This document shows positions 60,900 to 64,000 of a DNA stretch of 64,000 nt, piece after piece. How positions within the stretch are numbered: the first letter of the stretch is position 1; each line of letters begins with the position of its first letter. Made by a program: the position numbers and the translations under genes. This DNA is from Lysinibacillus xylanilyticus (GTDB taxonomy: Bacteria > Bacillota > Bacilli > Bacillales_A > Planococcaceae): assembly GCF_001183605.1 (NCBI RefSeq), contig NZ_LFXJ01000002.1, positions 312,501-376,500 on the forward strand. The letters run 5' to 3'. A model generated the notes under the pieces. It saw only the letters and a list, made by a program, of their open reading frames with translations, made no database searches and had not been told where the DNA came from.

Positions 60900-62102
60900 G
60901 TGGGTAAGCGCAATAAATGGCGTAAGTCGATGGTGCTAGCATTAACACTAGCTGGCGGCTTATTATTTAATACAGTTCAACCAACAGTAGTGCACGCAGA
61001 AGAAACTTCTCAACAAATGATTGATAAGAAAGCTAAAGTAGATACAGAGGTTAAAAAGCTACATGAAGAATTAACTAAACTACAAAAAGAGATCGATGAA
61101 AAAGTAAAAGTATTTAACAAAGTACAAGCTGATATTAAAGAAGTTGATGCAAATATTGTAGATACTAAAAAACGTATTGAGCAACGTTCAACGATTCTAA
61201 GTGATCGTATGGCTGCATACCAAGCTCAAGATAATACTGTGGGTACTTATTTAAATGCTGTTCTTGAAGCAAGAAGCTTAGCAGATTTAATGGACCGTGT
61301 CGTAGCGGTAAAAACATTAATGGATGCTGACCAAGAATTAGTAGACCAACAAGAAGCAGATAAGGCTAACTTAGAGAAACAAAAAACAACATTAGATGAA
61401 AAACAAAAAGAGCTTCAAAAGCAATTCCAAGAGCTTCAACAAAAGGAAAGCGAAATGGAAGTGAAAAAAGCTGAAAATGAAGCGAAATCTCTTGCATTAA
61501 AGGCACAAATTGCAACGAAACAAGAAGAAGAACGTTTAGAAGCAGAACGTAAAGCAGCAGAGGAAGAAGCAGCTCGTTTACGTGCACTTCAAGCAACTAC
61601 TCCAGTAGTACAAGCAACAAACAACAACGATAACAACGATAACAATAATAACAGTAACGATAACAATAGCAACGCTAACAACAGCAGTAAAGCGAACAAT
61701 GTAGAATCACCACAAAAAGTAGTTGTTGGTTCTGGTTCAGGTACTGCATCTTCAGGTGATGCAATTTCAACTGCAAAGCAATTCTTAGGCCGTAGCTATG
61801 TTTGGGGAGGCAGTAACCCATCAACAGGATTTGACTGTTCAGGTCTTGTACAATGGTCTTACAATCAAGCAGGCGTATCTTTACCACGTACAGCATCACA
61901 ACAATATTTAGCGACACAACGTATTTCAGCAAGTGAAGCACGTGTAGGTGACCTAGTATTCTTCAGCTATGGTTCAGGCGTAGCGCATGTAGGTATTTAC
62001 TTAGGAAACAACACGATGATCGATGCTCAAAATAAAGGTGTTGTCATTGAATCACTTGATTGGTGGAATCAATATTTAGTAGGCTTCGGTCGTATTCAAT
62101 AA
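60900..62102 (+). CDS. Secreted NlpC/P60 peptidoglycan hydrolase with coiled-coil domain
   Basis: The 400-residue protein has a signal peptide (about 1-34; VVHAEE cleavage), a long coiled coil (about 35-225) of the PcsB/CwlO type, an Asn/Asp/Ser linker (about 240-265) and a C-terminal NlpC/P60 domain (about 285-400). The nucleophile is in GFDCSGLVQWS and the His in VAHVGIYLG. It would cut peptide stems, as CwlO does. GTG 60900 follows AAGGGAAAG. WalR-like boxes lie upstream. Confidence 0.9.
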   Translation: MGKRNKWRKSMVLALTLAGGLLFNTVQPTVVHAEETSQQMIDKKAKVDTEVKKLHEELTKLQKEIDEKVKVFNKVQADIKEVDANIVDTKKRIEQRSTILSDRMAAYQAQDNTVGTYLNAVLEARSLADLMDRVVAVKTLMDADQELVDQQEADKANLEKQKTTLDEKQKELQKQFQELQQKESEMEVKKAENEAKSLALKAQIATKQEEERLEAERKAAEEEAARLRALQATTPVVQATNNNDNNDNNNNSNDNNSNANNSSKANNVESPQKVVVGSGSGTASSGDAISTAKQFLGRSYVWGGSNPSTGFDCSGLVQWSYNQAGVSLPRTASQQYLATQRISASEARVGDLVFFSYGSGVAHVGIYLGNNTMIDAQNKGVVIESLDWWNQYLVGFGRIQ

Positions 62103-62135
62103 GCCTTACTATTATATAGACGATTGAAATAGCAA

Positions 62136-62179
62136 AAAGGTCATCTTTGTAAAAGAAAAATTACAAAGATGACCTTTTA
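62136..62179 (+). terminator. Rho-independent terminator
   Basis: An 18-bp perfect stem AAAAGGTCATCTTTGTAA/TTACAAAGATGACCTTTT ends in T. Confidence 0.92.
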
Positions 62180-62263
62180 TTATTTGATGGTATTTAAGAT
62201 CCTGCAAGTAAACCAATCATGATATAGTTATCCATTAATTTAGGCTCGACTACTCGGTGAATA

Positions 62264-62410
62264 ATGAGTAAAATAACATCTGTAATGAATAAATTTACAC
62301 AGGTGGATATATTTACTGCTATAGTCCCGGTTACTAAAGTGGAGCCGAGGAAAGGGATCGCAACATTTATTTATAAAATGATTGTCGTCATTATGGCGTA
62401 TTTTCCTTGA
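62264..62410 (+). other. Short ORF of doubtful value
   Basis: The 48-codon frame starts MSKITSVMNKFTQVDIFTAI and ends VVIMAYFP. There is no clear ribosome site, and I recognise no family. It may be a relic. The remaining 62180-62652 gap shows nothing else. Confidence 0.2.
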
Positions 62411-62652
62411 GTCAATTCCAATCATAAAGCTAACACGTAAAATTTGTCTTTAATAGTCGAAAGAAATGTTTCCTTGCATATTGATCCTCATTTCTGATAA
62501 TTTTGAGATATACAATTAAGGATCTTTGTTTGGAAATAAAGTTATTTGTGACTTTAATTTAATAGTAGTAAAGTAACCAATTATATAAATTAAGACAACA
62601 CCTATAAGTTCGCCATTTTTTACGTTCTGAAACAATAAAGGTAGGGATGATC

Positions 62653-63201
62653 ATGGAAAAAGAGATTTTGCAACTTTTTAGTAATTTAACAGAGCGTGAC
62701 CGTGATATGCAATACAAATCATACGAAGAGTTGATGAAAATTATGCAGGAACCAGTTGATTGGACATATTCAGTTTGGGAACAACTTGTTCAGGCTCTTA
62801 CATACAAAAATGGACATGTGCGTGCAAGTGCTGCACAAATTTTATGCGCGTTGGCTGCAAAAAGTGATCCTGAAGAAAGAGTATTAGAGGACTTTTTAAA
62901 GATTTGGGCAGTAACGTATGATGAAAAAACAGAAACTGCGAGGCATACTTTGCAGGCAATTTGGAGAATAGGTTTAGCAGGGCAGGTACAAAGAGATTTA
63001 GTCGTATCATATTTGGCGAAAAGATTTCAAATATGCTTAGACGAAAAGCACCCGACGTTGATTCGCTATGATATTATTGTATCTTTTAAAAAGCTATTCG
63101 ATGCAACGAAAGACCCGAAACTACTAGAGATTGCACGGCGTTTAATTGAAGAAGAAGAAGATGTTAAATACAAAAAGAAATATAAGAATGCCATCTGTTA
63201 A
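62653..63201 (+). CDS. HEAT-like repeat protein
   Basis: The 182-residue protein is all-helical with HEAT/armadillo-type helix pairs (SYEELMKIMQEPVDWTYSVW, NGHVRASAAQILCALAAKS, LLEIARRLIEEEEDVKYKKK). No enzyme motif is present, so a protein-binding role is likely. AAGGTAGGG precedes ATG 62653, and the ATG at 62647 is too close. It is monocistronic. No named family is recognised. Confidence 0.72.
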   Translation: MEKEILQLFSNLTERDRDMQYKSYEELMKIMQEPVDWTYSVWEQLVQALTYKNGHVRASAAQILCALAAKSDPEERVLEDFLKIWAVTYDEKTETARHTLQAIWRIGLAGQVQRDLVVSYLAKRFQICLDEKHPTLIRYDIIVSFKKLFDATKDPKLLEIARRLIEEEEDVKYKKKYKNAIC

Positions 63202-63269
63202 AAGTTGTGAAAAAGCTGTTTTTTGCGCAAATTCTCTCGGTGAGAGATAGCCTTTATAACATCAATCTA

Positions 63270-63355
63270 AGAAGTATAAGAAATCCCTGCACAAGCATGA
63301 GAGATACCCGTGTGGGCAATAAGATCACCCGAGTGCATAAGGTAATACCTGCATG
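63270..63355 (+). repeat. Degenerate short tandem repeat, unit about 20 bp
   Basis: Units with the pattern ATCCCTGCACAAGCATG, AGATACCCGTGTGGGCA, GATCACCCGAGTGCATA and GTAATACCTGCATGA follow each other. Homology between units is weak. The function is unknown. Confidence 0.45.
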
Positions 63356-63439
63356 ATTTTTATCCAACGTATTTGTTTATTCTAATTCCACAGCTATTTT
63401 TTCCTATTAATCTATGTTAAACTGCTTAACAAGTGAATA

Positions 63440-63760
63440 ATTCTTGCAGAATAAGGGTGCTGAACTATAGCATAATCGGGAATTCGGTGAAAAACCGAAG
63501 CTGTTTCCGCAACTGTAAGTACAGGAATCATAAAGATATACCACTGTCGAATTGTCTGATGGGAAGGTTTTTATGACTCACAACGTGATTGAATGTTGTG
63601 AACTGTACAAGCCAGGAGACCGACCTTTGTTTGAACGTATGATAACTCTTCGGAAGCTAGGAGAATATGGGGCAATTACATAGGCTATATCGTGTCTGCT
63701 ACGACACTATTTATGTTATTTTCGTTGTTTCCTTAGGAGTGGGAACAACGTTTTTTTTAT
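63440..63760 (+). promoter_or_regulatory. Cobalamin riboswitch with terminator
   Basis: GGGAATTCGGTGAAAAACCG and GCCAGGAGACC (B12 box, 63611-63621) with TTTCCGCAACTG between show the cobalamin aptamer. A terminator CGTTGTTTCC/GGGAACAACG (63723-63750) with T8 follows, so bound B12 would stop transcription of the next gene. Confidence 0.88.
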
Positions 63761-63845
63761 GTACACTTATAATTCACCTGAAGAAATCCTAGGAAGAGTG
63801 TGAATGAAGTAAGAATTTTTCACGAAGGAAAGCGGGGACTTAGAT

Positions 63846-64000
63846 TTGAAAAAAGATGCGCGTTATTCTTGTTATCCATTTATGCGTGAAAAGGCATCAA
63901 CAGTTGATTTTGAAATTCGAACGGATAGCCTTACAACACATATTGGCGTCGCATTGGCGGCGGTAAAAAAGGAAACGGTAGAGGTAGTAGCAGATGATTT
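63846..64000 (+). CDS. Cobalamin-controlled gene, cut by the window end
   Basis: TTG 63846 follows GCGGGGA and begins MKKDARYSCYPFMREKAST, then FEIRTDSLTTHIGVALAAV and EVVADD to the window edge. Fifty-one codons are visible. No family is recognised from this part. Control by a cobalamin riboswitch points to B12 uptake or synthesis, or to a B12-independent alternative enzyme. Confidence 0.6.
   Translation, partial: MKKDARYSCYPFMREKASTVDFEIRTDSLTTHIGVALAAVKKETVEVVADD

Noticed and set aside
1..64000. tRNA, rRNA, prophage, IS transposase or integrase genes
   Set aside because: I looked for tRNA cloverleaf ends, rRNA motifs and transposase or integrase motifs and saw none.

Overview
The window is low-GC Firmicutes DNA from an aerobic endospore former, most like Lysinibacillus or a close relative. 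Pointers: an exosporium BclB-type protein, the alkylpyrone pair bpsA-bpsB, bacillithiol-linked enzymes (FosB, a YfiT-type DinB protein), T-boxes, strong GGAGG ribosome sites with many TTG/GTG starts, and no rRNA, tRNA, phage or IS genes. The genus is an inference; no marker gene is present to prove it.

Layout. 0-9 kb: polysaccharide deacetylase, a DUF2268 protease, a citrate-type transporter with its CitS/CitT-like two-component system, a hypoxanthine/uracil-type DNA glycosylase preceded by a 37-bp tandem array, and an AHSA1 protein. 9-20 kb: a ComX-like leader ORF, TauE, small-enzyme genes, then a Fur-controlled siderophore locus (AraC regulator, binding lipoprotein, two permeases, ATPase, esterase). 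20-25 kb: spore-surface or coiled-coil genes. 25-31 kb: bpsB-bpsA, then an RsgA paralogue behind a leader-peptide attenuator, fosB, a HAD phosphatase and a T-box-controlled second-type MetRS. 31-42 kb: T-box leuA, HAD, a chemoreceptor, small stress enzymes, and nsrR/hmp with an NsrR palindrome.

42-57 kb is a sulfur island: a MetQ-like lipoprotein, an operon of two HpaB-like and two SsuD/SfnG-like flavin monooxygenases, a metN relic, thiosulfate uptake (tsuA-tsuB), and a CstR-type persulfide regulon (cstR, rhodaneses, TusA-rhodanese fusion, DsrE-like, rhodanese-persulfide dioxygenase, TusA, TauE, DsbA-like, TsdA thiosulfate dehydrogenase). Candidate CstR sites of the form ATACC-N6-GGTAT precede several of these genes. 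Read together, the genes would release sulfur from organosulfur compounds, import thiosulfate, and oxidise or export excess sulfane sulfur. 57-64 kb: an M23 peptidase, an AarF/UbiB kinase, a WalR-box-preceded NlpC/P60 hydrolase, a HEAT-like protein, and a cobalamin riboswitch ahead of a gene cut by the window end.

At least 13 copies or pieces of a modular dispersed repeat lie between genes. Its core is a two-stem hairpin in which both stems change sequence but stay paired between copies. One copy has expanded into the 37-bp array, and another supplies the C-terminus of the TusA-rhodanese protein.
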